Notes: generated by a model not told the origin, from the letters alone. 64,000 nt of DNA from Apodemus sylvaticus (GCF_947179515.1 NC_067490.1:26827827-26891826); one strand, 5' to 3'. Shown: positions 20,500-32,011, counted from the first letter of the stretch. Program-made: numbers and translations.

Positions 20500-20990
20500 G
20501 TGAGCCCAAACAGCTTTTTATTCTCTTAGGACATGGGTACCACCCCAGGGGCTTATCATGGCTCTGGAAGAGGTAACAGCGGTGTGCTTCTTGCTGGCTG
20601 TATGGTCGGCTGTCAGTCTTCCTGCGGTGGCGAGATAGAGGCGTGACAGCGCCTCCCTCGTGGGGAGCCGAGGCTCGGATGAGCTGGTTTTTGATGTGCT
20701 TCTCCAGAGCGGCTGGCGCATGGCAGCCGCTCAGCTGAGCTGCTATTTTTATCCCCGTCCCTCCTGTGGCCTGTCTGCCCGTGGACGCTTGCCAGAGGTG
20801 GGCTGTGTTAAGCAGGAGCGGCCACTGGTGAGCTTCCTGCCCCAGATCGGAACCCTCTTTCTGGATCTGGAGAATTTCCACTCCTGCCTGCTGCTACCGA
20901 CCTCGGTGCAAGGTCTACCAGTTATGTGGGCCATGCTGGATGCGGCTGGGCCCTGGGTGGCCGCCTCATTCGAGTGGTGACTGGCCAGGT
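20500..20990. other. CpG-bearing unclassified island
   Basis: Locally raised CpG density around 20625-20780 in an otherwise CpG-poor region. Open frames of about 100 codons (+, from 20660) and 155 codons (-, to 20414) overlap, but neither has a domain I recognise. CAGCTG E-box at 20734-20739 lies 6 bp from CTATTTTTAT (20745-20754), one base off a MEF2 site. On the minus strand AATAAA occurs near 20520 without a following A tract, so a processed pseudogene is not supported. Could be an exon, a regulatory element or an unknown repeat. Confidence 0.3.
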
Positions 20991-21617
20991 GAAGTCACAG
21001 TGGGAGGCCGCATAGCCAGGAGAGCGCTGACCTCGTGTGTGCAGTGGCCGTGTCCTCCCTGGACTGGTTTTTCCTGTGGTCTGGGAACTAGGATTTACAG
21101 CCCTGTCTAGTGATTCTTGGAGTTCTTAGTATATACTCAACAGATACAATTTCTGTGCGACCAGTGTTGGCTTCTGTTGCTTGTATCCTCAAGACTGCGT
21201 TATGCAGAGAGGATGGGGCCTCTTGGGGACCTGATGGTCTCTACAGAGGGGCCAGCACCTTGATGGGACCTGATGCTTTATGTAGATGTACACAGACCTG
21301 CTTTCTGTAGTGGACCTCAGTTAATGCAGAGACTAGGAACTGGCCGACGTGCAGAGAATGGGTGACTGGTGGCCGTTTGGCCCTAAATGGGACACAAAAT
21401 CAACCCTGGCCCCTCAAAACTTAAGGAGGATCTCGGAAGAGGGGGCAGAAAGAGGGTAAGGGCCAGCAGATGGGGAGGACTCTTGTGCAGTGCCGTCCTC
21501 CAGGCCGGCAGGGCTGTTACACTCAGGAGCTCACTGAAGCTGGTCTCACCACACACAGCCAAGCCAACCATGTCAGGCAACAGTCCAACAGGGAGCACTA
21601 ATTGAAATCAGTGAATT

Positions 21618-21622
<5 letters not shown>
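20991..21622. other. unique sequence, no feature seen
   Basis: Unique sequence with no recognisable gene or repeat family. Confidence 0.4.
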
Positions 21623-21658
<36 letters not shown>

Positions 21659-21895
21659 TGTGTGTGTGTGTATTTATATACAAATATATATCTATGTTTA
21701 TCTATGTACCTATATTTCTCTGTCCTATTCATTTATAACTATATTACAAATATACATCTATCTGTATCTATATTACAAATAATTATCTATCATCTATATA
21801 TCTATCTTATCATCTTTTTTCTATCTATCTATCTATCTATCTATCTGTCTATCTAATCTATCTATCATCTATCTATTTATCTGTCTGTCTATACA
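21623..21895. repeat. compound (GT)n / AT-rich / (TATC)n tract
   Basis: (GT)n at 21623-21670, an AT-rich bridge of imperfect TATATC units, then TATC/TGTC tetranucleotides from about 21822. Confidence 0.95.
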
Positions 21896-22270
21896 GTGTT
21901 TTATACAGCATGGACAAACCTCTATGGACCAAGTGCTTGACCCAGGGAATTAGCCTACTGGCTTTAGACGGCAGAGCCTCTCTCCCCTCCAGTGCTGACT
22001 TGCGCGCTGCACGAATCCTGCATCCACGACTGCATGAGAACCCCAAGCTCTGATTGTCTGTCTATAGCAGTGTTCTGGATGGGGACCGACCCATTGTCAG
22101 CCTCTTCCTCTCTGGAAACTTGCAGGAGAATTAAACCCTCTCCTCTGACCCTACAGCACCGGAGCAGAGAGAGCCCTTAGTCGGGAGTTCCTCTGCCCTC
22201 AGGGGATTCTCACAGGTGTCAGGAGGTGAGAGCTATGCTGACAGTAGTGGTCTCCTCTATTGCCTTCCAC

Positions 22271-22473
22271 TATTTTTTATTTTATTTTATTTTATTTTAT
22301 TTTATTTTATTTTATTTTATTTTATTTTATTTTATTTGAGACATGGTCTCATTATATAGCTCTGGCTAGCCTGGAACTCACTATGTAGACCGGGCTGCCC
22401 TTAAACTATAGCCATCCACCTGCCTCTGCGTCCTGAGTGCTAGGATTAAAAGCAGGCGCTACCATGCCCGGTC
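22271..22473 (-). mobile_element. B1 SINE with (TTTTA)n tail side
   Basis: Thirteen or so TTTTA units at 22271-22337 are the grown A-tail of a B1 whose body runs from 'gagacatggtctcattatat' to 'gctaccatgcccggtc' at 22473. Moderately diverged. Confidence 0.9.
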
Positions 22474-22489
22474 ACCTTACTTTTGCAGA

Positions 22490-22688
22490 CAGGGTCTCTC
22501 AGTGACTTTGAGGTCATCAGTTGACTTGACTGGCTAGCCAGTGATCTCCAGAGATCTGCCCGTCCCCACACTCACACCCACCCAGAGCTCCCCCCAAGTC
22601 TTGCTTTTATGGGATTGCTGGGAATTTAAGCTTAGGCCTACATTGTTGCACAGCAAACACCTTGCCTACTGAGTGATGTCCCCAGACC
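22490..22688 (-). mobile_element. B4/RSINE1-like SINE
   Basis: 'gcagacagggtctctcag', 'gactggctagccagtg' and a tRNA-like end 'gcctactgagtgatgtcccc' in reverse. Heavily diverged in the middle. Confidence 0.55.
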
Positions 22689-22944
22689 CCTGTCCACACT
22701 TGACACCTCAAGAGGAAACAGGTGCATCCCTGACTTACAGCATCAGGCATTATATAAACCCAGTGCTGTTACCCATCACCAGATCCAGTGCATCACAAGG
22801 CCTCTTCCCTTCTATCTGCTCTCGCTGGTCTTTCCCTCAGCTGCTAGGCCACAGCCTTCCCCAGCCCACCAGCCAGCAAGAGAGGCTTTACTCTAAGAAT
22901 CCTAGCTGCTCTGGGCAGGGGCAGGCTGGCTTGGTTTATCTACT

Positions 22945-23095
22945 GCTGTCATTAATTAGTTTTGTCAGGGATGAAAGACAGGTCCCTGGAGAAGACTAGC
23001 ACATTAGAGTCCATTATTCCATCCTTGCTCTGGGCTTACCAGCAAGAAGCTTCGGCCCTGGCTGCTGTCAGCCCCACACAATTAATTAGCCTGCA
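22945..23095. promoter_or_regulatory. candidate element with paired ATTAATTAG sites
   Basis: ATTAATTAG is repeated at 22951-22959 and 23081-23089, 130 bp apart in the same orientation, within unique sequence free of repeats. The 9-mer contains overlapping homeodomain cores (TAAT/ATTA). Function is inferred from motifs alone. Confidence 0.3.
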
Positions 23096-23359
23096 GCCTG
23101 TGTTCCCCTTGGACCCAAGGGCTATGTTCTGGCATCTAGTGTCCTTCAGGCCTCTTTGTCCCAATTTTACCTGTGCAGAGGTGTAGACAAACCCTCCAGG
23201 GTGGGAGAGAGAGAGAGAGAAAGGTCACCTACAGTGGCTGGGTGTAAGGCGAGAGGTACACTTCCTGGTCAGGTGACTCCTTTGTCCTAATGGCGGCTCT
23301 TGCTGAGTAAGTTCTGATTTGTCAATTGCTGAGCTAAGTGTCCCAAGAGGCACCATCTT

Positions 23360-23440
23360 AATTTGCCACATGAAGAAGTACAGGCTCTTGGAGAGAGATG
23401 GGTGGCTTGTCCAAGGAAGATGTAGTTGGCCAAAGTCTAT
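23360..23440 (-). mobile_element. possible MIR remnant
   Basis: 'gaagaagtacaggctcttgg' and 'gtggcttgtccaaggaag' resemble the reverse of the MIR core. A second MIR-like piece in sense orientation may lie at 23636-23700 ('gtgggcaagtcctcagtttc'). Confidence 0.35.
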
Positions 23441-23888
23441 TTGGTCTGTCTAGTCTCTAATGCTGCGTTTTAGCTGCTTAAAATGCCCCTCAGGTTGTCT
23501 CATGAAGGTGGGCTGGCCAGAGAAAGTAGGGCAAATTGGGGGAGGGGCACACACCGTAGAATGAAACCAAGGTGAGGGGCCATAGATGTGGTCCAGAGGG
23601 CCTCTGCTCAGCAAGGCATCAGGAGACATACTAAGTCTGACTCTATTTCTTGGGTGAGTGTGGGCAAGTCCTCAGTTTCTCCTTCTTGTTCAGTGGTTAG
23701 GTCTAACGGCACAAATTTCTCTAGAGAGACAGAATGGCCCAGAGTTCATGTCTCTGAGCTGCAACTTGCAATTTGAGAAAAATGGATGCAGGGGGTCTAG
23801 CCATGCTAGCTTCGTAAAACCATGCGAAGCCAAGATGAGGTAACATAACACAGGCTCTGATTCCAAGAGAACTAGGTAAATGCTTGCG

Positions 23889-23901
23889 ATGGTGATGATG
23901 A

Positions 23902-23935
<34 letters not shown>

Positions 23936-23947
23936 GGTGGTGGTGGT
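23889..23947. repeat. (GAT)n(GGT)n microsatellite
   Basis: About nine GAT units followed by about eight GGT units. Confidence 0.97.
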
Positions 23948-23949
23948 GC

Positions 23950-24814
23950 TGAAGTTGGAGATGATAATGATCATGGAGGAGAAGGAGACATGACTGATTC
24001 TCAGGCCAGCTTTGCCCTGAATCCTAAGGAGTAAACCCAGGACTGCCAAATGCATATTCAATACAACCACGTCCCGAGAGAGGCATAGATGGTTATGTCT
24101 TCAGAATGGTCCTGCCCGCTCAGGGCTTGGATTCCAAGCCTATAGCCTTATCTGGCTTTCTGTTTGCCATGCAACCTTAACAAGCCACCCACGTTGCCAG
24201 ACCCTAGCCTTCCTGCACAGGATGTGTACAGCTGGCCAACACCCTAGAGAGACACTTGCACCCGACAGGGACAGCGGTAGTCTCTGAGAAAGGTCCTTTG
24301 GGTAGCTGACTCAGGTTTATTCCAGAAGTGGGGGGCTGGGTTGCTTGCCCAAGGGTGCTAAGAAGTTAATTAAACCCTCCAGAAGCCATTTATTAAGAGA
24401 ATGGTGATGGTGTGTTCAATACCAGCCAAGGCTTGGTGCGCAGAATGAGTCTTTTCTTAGCTATGAATAATGGGCCCTCCCATCCAGAGCATCCCTGGCT
24501 CTGAAGAATGGTCCAGGGCCGGCCATGGCTCATCTTAATGGCCTGCTGCTGGGTTGCTTGGCAGGTCAGTCCTCAGCTCCCATCACTTCCCACCCAGGGG
24601 CCTACCCCCTGTCTGCTGGGCTTCTTCAGACAGGTCTGAGGGCCAGTTAACCTCCCCCGACACCTCCTCTGTCCCAGTTCCCAGGGAACAGTTGAGGGTC
24701 ACTAAGGCCACCAGCTGCATGGCTGCATGACTCTCAGCCTGTGCTACCTTATTGTCCCTGCCACCAGGCTGGCTTGGGATCAGTCGGTTGTTGCTCGTTT
24801 AGGGGATCAGGGTC
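23950..24814. other. unique sequence, possibly conserved in part
   Basis: Repeat-free. The part at 24340-24540 has AT-rich homeodomain-like motifs ('gaagttaattaaaccc', 'tttattaagagaatgg') amid GC-rich sequence, as conserved non-coding elements often do. No gene seen. Confidence 0.3.
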
Positions 24815-24900
24815 CTACCATGTAGCTAAAGATGACCTTGGATTTCTGATCCTCCTGCCTCCACGTCTCGAGTGGTAGAATTATAAGCACAAGCCACGCC
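24815..24900 (-). mobile_element. B1/B4 SINE fragment
   Basis: 'taaagatgaccttggatttc' and 'gatcctcctgcctccacg' then 'gaattataagcacaagcc' match the B1-like half of a B4 element in reverse. Confidence 0.6.
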
Positions 24901-25169
24901 ACATTTATCCCCGGAGCAGTTTGGAAGGGCAAAGAAGGAAAGTATGGAGGAGGAGAGATGAGAGCTTGCCTGTGATTGGCCTGGGGTTTGCTAGTCTGTC
25001 CCGGCTTCTGCTCAACTCCATCACCTCTATGAGGCCACCCAACGGGGCCACCAAGGCCTGAGGGAAACGTCTGGCTGGACCTTAGCTGCTTGGCATCACT
25101 GCGGTGGGATCTAGCCAACTCCTTGACTGTATTGTTTTTCTAAGTGCTTCTGCAGAATGTGAAGCTGGG

Positions 25170-25406
25170 GTCTGAGGAAGGGACTCAATAAAGTGTGCAT
25201 AGTACAAGCACAGAGACCCAAACTCAGTCCCCAGAATCCAAGCATAGGCAGGGTGTGGCACCATGCATTTGTAATGCAAGGGCTAGAAAGACTGAGGCCC
25301 CTTGGGCTCCCAGGCCCCAGCCCAGCATAATTGGTAAAACAGGAGATGCAGCTGGTCAAAACATCTGACATTGACTCTTCCCCTTCATACAAATGTACAC
25401 ATACAT

Positions 25407-25442
<36 letters not shown>
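25170..25442 (+). mobile_element. B4/RSINE1-like SINE with (AC)n end
   Basis: 'aataaagtgtgcatagtac', 'aactcagtccccagaatcc' and 'gcagggtgtggcaccatgc' follow the B4 head-to-B1 order. The 3' part grades into (AC)n at 25408-25442. Confidence 0.6.
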
Positions 25443-25444
<2 letters not shown>

Positions 25445-28209
25445 CCACACAAAGGCTTGTGGCCTGGGACCAGAGGTCTTAGGTCATTGGAGAACATGGT
25501 ATCAGTCCAAGCCACCACACAGTCCTGGTCTTGGATACCTGCAGCCCTGACTGCTGCCGGCATCTGTCAGGCTGGGTCTTCCCTCACCCCGCTGCCCATT
25601 CTGGACCGCCGTCCGTCTGTCTGTCTGTCTGCTCATCTCTCTGCAGCTCCCACGAGCATTATGAAATCCTGGCCTTTCAGGCAGGTTTTTTTAAACACCC
25701 CCCCAACTCTCACCCAGGGGAGGGACCGATCACAGCTGAGAAACCGGGGACCTCTGAGTCCTCCCCCTTCCCTACCAGGTGGGCCTGGCTTTGTCCCTCT
25801 TTGTGACAGTACAAAAAGAGAACAGGCAGGGGATGGATGGGGTCCGCAGCTTAGCAGGTGTCTGTCACCATGCTGGCAGTCAGCATGCGGTGGGGAAGCG
25901 GTGGGAGGGACCTCTACAGTCATTCACTGCTGGAGGGAAGGACAAGGCAGTTTGATTAGGTCCTCACGATAATCCGCTGCACACCTGGGCTGGCGCCCCA
26001 GGGCTCCTCTACCTCCCCAGCTCCCCTTTGTCTGTCTGGGACGTCTCCAGCTTCAAAGCCAGAGATTGCAGCTGATAGATTGGGCCGGGGCCAAGCCTGG
26101 AACCTGAGAGCCAAGTGATAGTGGGGCGGAGCTTGGGGACAGAGAACCCTAGTACCTTGAGCCAGGTTTCCCCTCCTCTCTCCCCATCAGCAGGAGCCAT
26201 TCTAGGGGTGTGGAAAGAAGGTCTCACGGTTCCCTGTGCCAAAGACAGCTTGGGGCTCGGGAGATCGGGGGAGGGGAGGAAGAGGAAGAGTGGGAAAATC
26301 ATGTGAGTTGTGTGTGTGTGTGTGTGTGTTTCTAGCCTCTCTCTTTGAGAATTTGGCCATCTTGGTCCCTGCACTGTCGACCAATGGCAGGACAGAGCCA
26401 CCTCTGGTGGAGAATGGAGCTGAACCACCTGTGTGGACAGGGGCCAGAGGCACTCCAGCCACCTGGTTCTGAGTCTCCCTTGGGGATAGGGGTGTGGATG
26501 TCACACGGTGTTGCAGGCTGCAATGTGGCCCCCTGTTCTGCCTCAAGAAAGGCTCCATGTGTGGGTCAGCCTGGTCCGCGTGCATTTAACATCACGTCGT
26601 TCGGGGGACAGCGTTTTCTCAGGTCTCTCAAGGTTGCTAGGAGAAGCAAACGCCCAAACCTCACATTAAGTCTCACTTTTTTTTTTTAAATAATGAAATG
26701 AATAATGGAAGTCGTGTGGCTGAGGGTGAGACTCCGCTCACGAGAAGGGTGAAAGCCCCAGCTTTCTACAAGGAGTGGTCATTTCCGGGGACCGGTTTGG
26801 GGGGAGGATCCTAACCTGCCTTGGGTTGAGGCTTCTGTTTCAGAGAGTAACTTTCCACTCTTACAAGAGCCTATGGAGATTAACTAGGCCCAACACTTGT
26901 ACCTTGGAGGGTTGGGGGATAAGGCTCAGTGTGTGTGGTGTGTGTGTGTGTGTGTGTCTGTCTGTCTGTCTGTCTGCACTCCCTATTCTATACTGCTCGC
27001 TTGGTTCATTGCTTCCTTCCTTCCAGACCAAGAGCTGCACGCACAGAAGGGAGACTTCCGGTGAAAGCAGGCCCTCAGACCCACTGGGTGGCTCTGCCCC
27101 ACTCACCTGCCACGTGGTGTGGGGCTGGACCCCACAGAACTGCAGTAGCAGGTGCCAAGCACGCTTTCCAAACAGGCTCAGGCAAGGCCGCATGCCTCCC
27201 ATCCCACAGCAGGGACCTGGAGTGTCCCTTGAAATCCGTACCCCAGGCCCACTTCATTTGAAAACCGAGGTCTCTGAAGCTGTTGATGAGTCAAGATAAG
27301 GTCATGTTAAGTCAAGTGAGCCCCTCCCGTAAGATCCCTTCTTGGTTAAAAGGAGGAATTTGGTCTGGAGGGGACTCATGGGCGAAGGCCAAGGGTGCTG
27401 GAGACAGAGGTCGTCGGGCATGGCGTGTCTGGGAAGCCAGGGACCCATAGGGTCATCTGCAACCACCGTGGCTGGAGGAATCGAGGAGGGGTTCCCCACT
27501 AGAGAGGCCTGGGAAGAGGCAGGCCCAGCTTATGCCTGGATTTCAGATGCTTGGCCTCGGGAGCTGTGGGAGGAAGCCTGCATTGTGTAGTAACTTGTAT
27601 AATGGCCCAGGAAATGAAAACAATCCTCTCTGCCTACAGATGTTACCTAGCTCCTTTTGTCCACCAAACCAACCCTCTCCCCTAGAACTTGACCTCAAAT
27701 CCTTTGTGTATTTCTTTTTGCCTGGAACTCCATTTCTGCCCATGGCCCGCCTCCTTGTCTCATGCTCTAACCTTGGAATCTTGATTGCTAGGAATAACAC
27801 CCCACTCCCACCCCCTGCCACTCAGACGGTGCTTCTGTCCTCAGAGGACACTTCTCTCCCAGGCCAGCTTCTCCTCCCCTGTCCCTCCTGGTCTAATTGA
27901 ATCAAACAAATACCCCCAAGTCCCTGCATCTTCCCCAGCAGTTCCCTGCCCATCAGTTTACCTGGTCCTTCAGCCTGGATTGGAAACTCTCTCTCATCTG
28001 GATGTCCCCAGCACCCTGGGGAGCAGTCTGTCACATGTTGCCTTGTGTACCCTGGCTTTCTTGGGAATCTACCATCAACTGAATCTTTTATGGGGCAATG
28101 TTTATCCTGGTACCTACCAGAAAAGCTTGTTGTGGAGAGCTTGGTCAAGCCGCATTCTTCTCCTTAGAAATATAAAACTGAGGCCAGAAACAGAAGCTTA
28201 CTCAGCTAA
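25443..28209. other. unique sequence with two microsatellites
   Basis: Mostly unique, GC-rich. It contains (GTCT)n at about 25614-25632, (TG)n at 26309-26330, (GT)n(CTGT)n at 26929-26976 and a T9 run near 26680. Open frames up to 213 codons overlap in several frames on both strands; none looks like a known protein. Confidence 0.45.
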
Positions 28210-28355
28210 CTTCAAGAGTGCCTCTGTCATTGCCTCAGTTTCCCCATTTTACACAGGCCAGGAGGGGGATGGAGTTTAAGAACACAGAGTCAAACAGCCT
28301 TAGATACTGATTCGGGACTCACAATATACCAGCTTAGATACCTCAGCCTTCCTGA
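28210..28355 (+). mobile_element. MIR-like remnant(s)
   Basis: 'gcctcagtttccccatttta' at about 28233 is the classic MIR 3' motif. The adjoining 'ttaagaacacagagtcaaac' could be the head of a second MIR copy. Confidence 0.5.
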
Positions 28356-28366
28356 GACTTTGTGTC

Positions 28367-28731
28367 TGTCTTAGTTTGGGTTTCCATTGCTGTGAAGAGA
28401 CACCATGACCAAGGCAACTCTATAAAGGACACCATTTAATTGGAGCTGGCTTAGGTTCAGAGATTCAGTTCATTATCATCAAGGCGGGAGCATGGCAGCA
28501 TCCAGGCTGGCAGAACGCAGGAGGAACTGAGGGTTTTACATCTTGTTCTGATGGCAAACCAGAGAATATTGTTTCCCGCGTGGTTACAAGGAGGGTCTCA
28601 AAGCCCACTCTCATAGTGACACACTTCTTCCAACAAGGCCACACCCCTTCCAACAAGGCCACGGCTCCTCCAACAAGGTCACACCTGCTAATCACGGCAC
28701 TCACTGGGCCAAGCATATTCAAACCACCACA
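28367..28731 (-). mobile_element. MT-type MaLR solo LTR, perfect GTGTC duplication
   Basis: Complete reverse LTR from 'tgtcttagtttgggtttcc' to 'aaaccaccaca'. GTGTC at 28362-28366 and 28732-28736 is identical. Inside, an 'aacaaggccacnnc' block is tripled (28636-28685), a small internal tandem expansion. No internal retroviral region remains. Confidence 0.92.
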
Positions 28732-28736
28732 GTGTC

Positions 28737-29736
28737 TCCAAATAATAGCAATGGGAACTCTGAGACCCCAGAGACACAAACAGCACAAAGCTCCCTCTCT
28801 GCATTTCTTCTCCCTCACTCCACCTTCCTTCCAAGGACATGTTCCCACCATGCCCCTGGGCCTCCCCACCTCCCCTGGGCAGAGCAGAGGGCTGGTCACC
28901 TTGGGCTGCCCAGTGTCTGCCCTCCAGAGGTAAAGGCAAGCATCAGCTAGTCTCATTACGTGGGGCAGAGACCACAGCATATTCCTCAGAAAGGGAACCT
29001 GAGGCTGAGGAAAGATGGAGAGGAGCTTGGTGACCAGGCAGAGGGAGGCTAGGGATCCAGGGCTACTGTCGCTGGTGTCCTCTGTCTAAAGGTTTGGTCA
29101 TCACACAGTACTACCGACACCATGTCACCCTTCACTGGTGTCCCAGAACAGCCAAGGACCCTAGAACTCAGTCCCGTGGCATAGCCACCCAGCCTACATG
29201 CTACTAGACCAAGTGACAGGCGGAGGGGCAAGGGGGTGGTGGAGGTCCTGGGCAGCAAGTCCCCTGACTAGCTCAGGAGGCCAATCTCTACATTATACCT
29301 CTTAGAGGCACCTATAAATCTTATCTGTCCCGCATGTGGGAGGGCTGGGCATTCAGAGAGATGAAGGGCCTGTCCCACTGTCTATCTAGATGGTTCTGCT
29401 AGGCCAGGCAATTTTGCTGATGTCACCTCCCTGGAGATATTAAATATTGATAAAGCAATAAATTGCCCTGCACCTTCCCTGGCTCACATCATGGTGGGAA
29501 CCGAGAGAAGACAAGGAGACTTAGCTTCACTGAGGCTGATGGCCATCCATTCTCCTGGCACGCTCTTGTGCGGGAAGAGGCTCAGGCAGGGCGGCTGGTC
29601 TGTCCCCCTGGGCCTCAGATGACCATTGTCTATGGCTTAGACCATTAATACAACTGCTTTTTGCTTAGCAAGTTCTCTACAATCCAAATGGAGCAGGAGT
29701 CTGCTAGGCAAGTCTCTATCTTTTCATTTCTTCTGC
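28737..29736. other. unique sequence with an AT-rich motif cluster
   Basis: Unique. Around 29438-29465 the AT-rich 'gatattaaatattgataaag' sits next to GC-rich flanks and holds GATA/forkhead-like cores. No gene recognised. Confidence 0.35.
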
Positions 29737-29820
29737 TACTTTGAGCCAAGGTCCAAATGTGCAGCCCAGGCTGGCCTGAAACCTGTTGGGTTTATGGCTA
29801 TGAGCTACCATGCCTGGCAG
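29737..29820 (-). mobile_element. B1 fragment
   Basis: 'gcagcccaggctggcctg' and 'gctatgagctaccatgcc' are a short diverged B1 in reverse. Confidence 0.6.
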
Positions 29821-29881
29821 CAACTCCTTATCCTGAGAACCAAGTGACCCCCGCATCTCATTTCTGGAGCGTGGAAGACAT

Positions 29882-29890
29882 AAGATGGCG
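29882..29890 (+). promoter_or_regulatory. YY1-type motif
   Basis: AAGATGGCG matches the YY1 core. It lies next to the MIR remnant, with no other promoter feature close by. Confidence 0.3.
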
Positions 29891-29894
29891 CTCA

Positions 29895-29990
29895 GAGGCC
29901 TCGTTCCAACCAGCTGCTGTCTATCCATTTGCTGTGTGACCTTGGACAAATTATGAAGGCTCTGAACCTCAGCATCCTGATCTGTGAAAA
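29895..29990 (+). mobile_element. MIR SINE
   Basis: 'gctgtgtgaccttggacaaa' followed by 'ctctgaacctcagcatcc' and 'gatctgtgaaaa' is the conserved MIR core in sense orientation. Confidence 0.75.
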
Positions 29991-30284
29991 CCGGGAGGTG
30001 GTTTGGGCCGAGGTCCTTCAGCAGGGAGGCGCCTGAGCTACTTGTTCTCCTCAGTAAACACCTGGCTCTGGGGTGGTGGTTCCTGGGGAAGGGATTTGTT
30101 GATGTAAATTCCTTTGTAAATGGCGTGGTATAAAAGTCCAGGGTGGTTACAGCTTCAGGAATTGGGCAAGGTTTGTTTAAAGGGGGAAGGCTCCCAAATT
30201 GTTCTTTCTCAGAGTGGAATTTTGGTCAGTCAAATTGGGAGTGGTAGGTGAGCCTCCTACCCTGGCTTAGATTGCCTGTGGTGC

Positions 30285-30520
30285 TCCCTCTTCTCTCTCC
30301 CACCCTCCTCCCACCTCCTTCACTCTTCACCCTCCCTCCTGCTATCTTCCCTTCTCCCTTCATCCTTCCCCTACCTATCCCCCCTTCTTTTCCCTCCCCC
30401 CCCTCTCCTCCATTCTTCCTTCTCTCCTCCTCCTTCTTTCTCAGCTTCATTTTATCTCCCCCTCTCCGTCCTCCCTCCCCTCCTTCAGTCCTCCTCTGTC
30501 TTCTCTCTCCCACACTTCCC
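30285..30520. repeat. 235-bp polypyrimidine tract
   Basis: Almost pure C/T on the + strand (CCTCC, CTTC and TCTC mixtures) with few purine interruptions. Such tracts can form triplex (H-DNA). The Lys/Arg/Gly minus-strand frame is an artefact. Confidence 0.92.
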
Positions 30521-31469
30521 AGGGGCTTCCGGTTTTACTCAGGCTCTTGACTGAAAATGCCCAGGAGTGGGGAGATGATTAGTTACACAGAATCAGTAGG
30601 CCATTTCCTTAAATTTTTCAATTAAAAGAGCAAAACAGAGGCAAGAGAAAAACTCAAGTACCATGGTGGTCAATGGCTGGACAGTAGAGTCAGGGGCTGG
30701 GCTGCCTGTCGATGGTCCTGTCTGCTTGGCCTGCTCTCCTCCTCAGCTGGACCAGGGTCGTTCCTTTCCTGGAGCCCGTTGGACTTGTACCTCAGCCTCT
30801 CCAAGCTACATCTGTCAAGACACTGGAATGTGAGACTCTCTTCACCCTTGGTGTCCCATCGCCAAGGTGTCCCATCTTGGCCACCAATGGATGTGGCCAC
30901 CAGCCGCCTCAGTCACATTGGTGTTCAGGGTGCCACAGATGGATAGAAGAACCCAGGGAGTTTTGGGAGAACAAGCTCACCCACTGCTTAACACAAAAGG
31001 GAAGGGGTTCAGAAGGCAGCATGCAGGGGTGCGGGAGGATATGAGGAAACACTGAGTGTAGAGCTGGCTTGTCAAGGCTTGTCCTGTTCCTCTTGAAGAT
31101 TTCCTTCCTCCTGAGATAGCTAGGGCTGTGGGCGTGTCCACGATATAGTTTCCTTCCCAAGCTGACCACTGTGGTGTCCCTGCAGAGGTGGCCAGGCTGC
31201 AGGAAGCCCCTTCAACCAATTGGCACTTGCACATGGATCCTGGGACTCCCCTTCTCTTAACTATCCACTTTTTCTGTTAAGGGAGGCCTCTCACTTGAAC
31301 CCAGGGCTTACTGGTACAGCCTAGCCTAGCCTGCATCTTTCTCTGGGCCATGTAGGTTCTTCCAGTGCCTTTGGTTTTATTACCCACCTCCTCTAAGGGA
31401 TGGTGAGGAATGATGGAGAGGAGGAGGGGGAGGACGATGGGAGAGAGAAGAGAGAAGATCAATCTGAGT
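30521..31469. other. unique sequence, no gene recognised
   Basis: Unique sequence; purine-rich stretch near 31400-31460. No recognisable gene. Confidence 0.4.
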
Positions 31470-31630
31470 TAGGCTAGGAGGCTCACCTGTCTCTGCCTTC
31501 TGACTCTCAGAAGGACAGATAGGTCAAGATGCTCACCCTGCCTTCCTGTGGGCTCTGAGGATCGGAATTCTGGTCCTCATGCCTGCAGCTCGAATCAGAG
31601 CTCGTACCGCCCGGCCACCTTCCCCAGCTC
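31470..31630 (-). mobile_element. possible B4-like remnant
   Basis: 'ctgaggatcggaattctgg' and 'ctcatgcctgcagctcg' resemble the ID-like end of B4 in reverse; very diverged. Confidence 0.3.
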
Positions 31631-32011
31631 CCCCAAGCCTCAACCTCAATGCTCCTCACTTGGAGGCCTTCCTTGGGGCCTGCTCTGTGCCGCTGCCCAC
31701 CTCTAGCATGAGGAGACATCTGTGCTGATCCCCACAGCAGCTCCAGGCTCTGTACGAACCGGACACTCAATAAACCCACCAGGAAGACAGGGAGGAAGAG
31801 AAACGCTCATTGCCCATCAGAACCTGGCTTCCCCTCCCCAACCCTCACTCTACCTATGAGAGCTGAGGGAGGACTCAGAGGGGAGGCAGCTCTTATGTGG
31901 GTTCTCACAGATGGGGGCAGGAAGGTAGGGAATGAAAAAGAAGGCACTGGGAGGGGCCTACACGGCAGACACTTTGTCAGTAAGAAGGCCTTTTCCTGCG
32001 TTCTTCCTCTT

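Noticed and set aside
20414..20881. 155-codon minus-strand frame as a ribosomal-protein-like pseudogene
   Set aside because: The Lys/Arg-rich stretch suggested it, but I could match it to no known ribosomal protein, and there is no A tract or duplication after the AATAAA near 20520.
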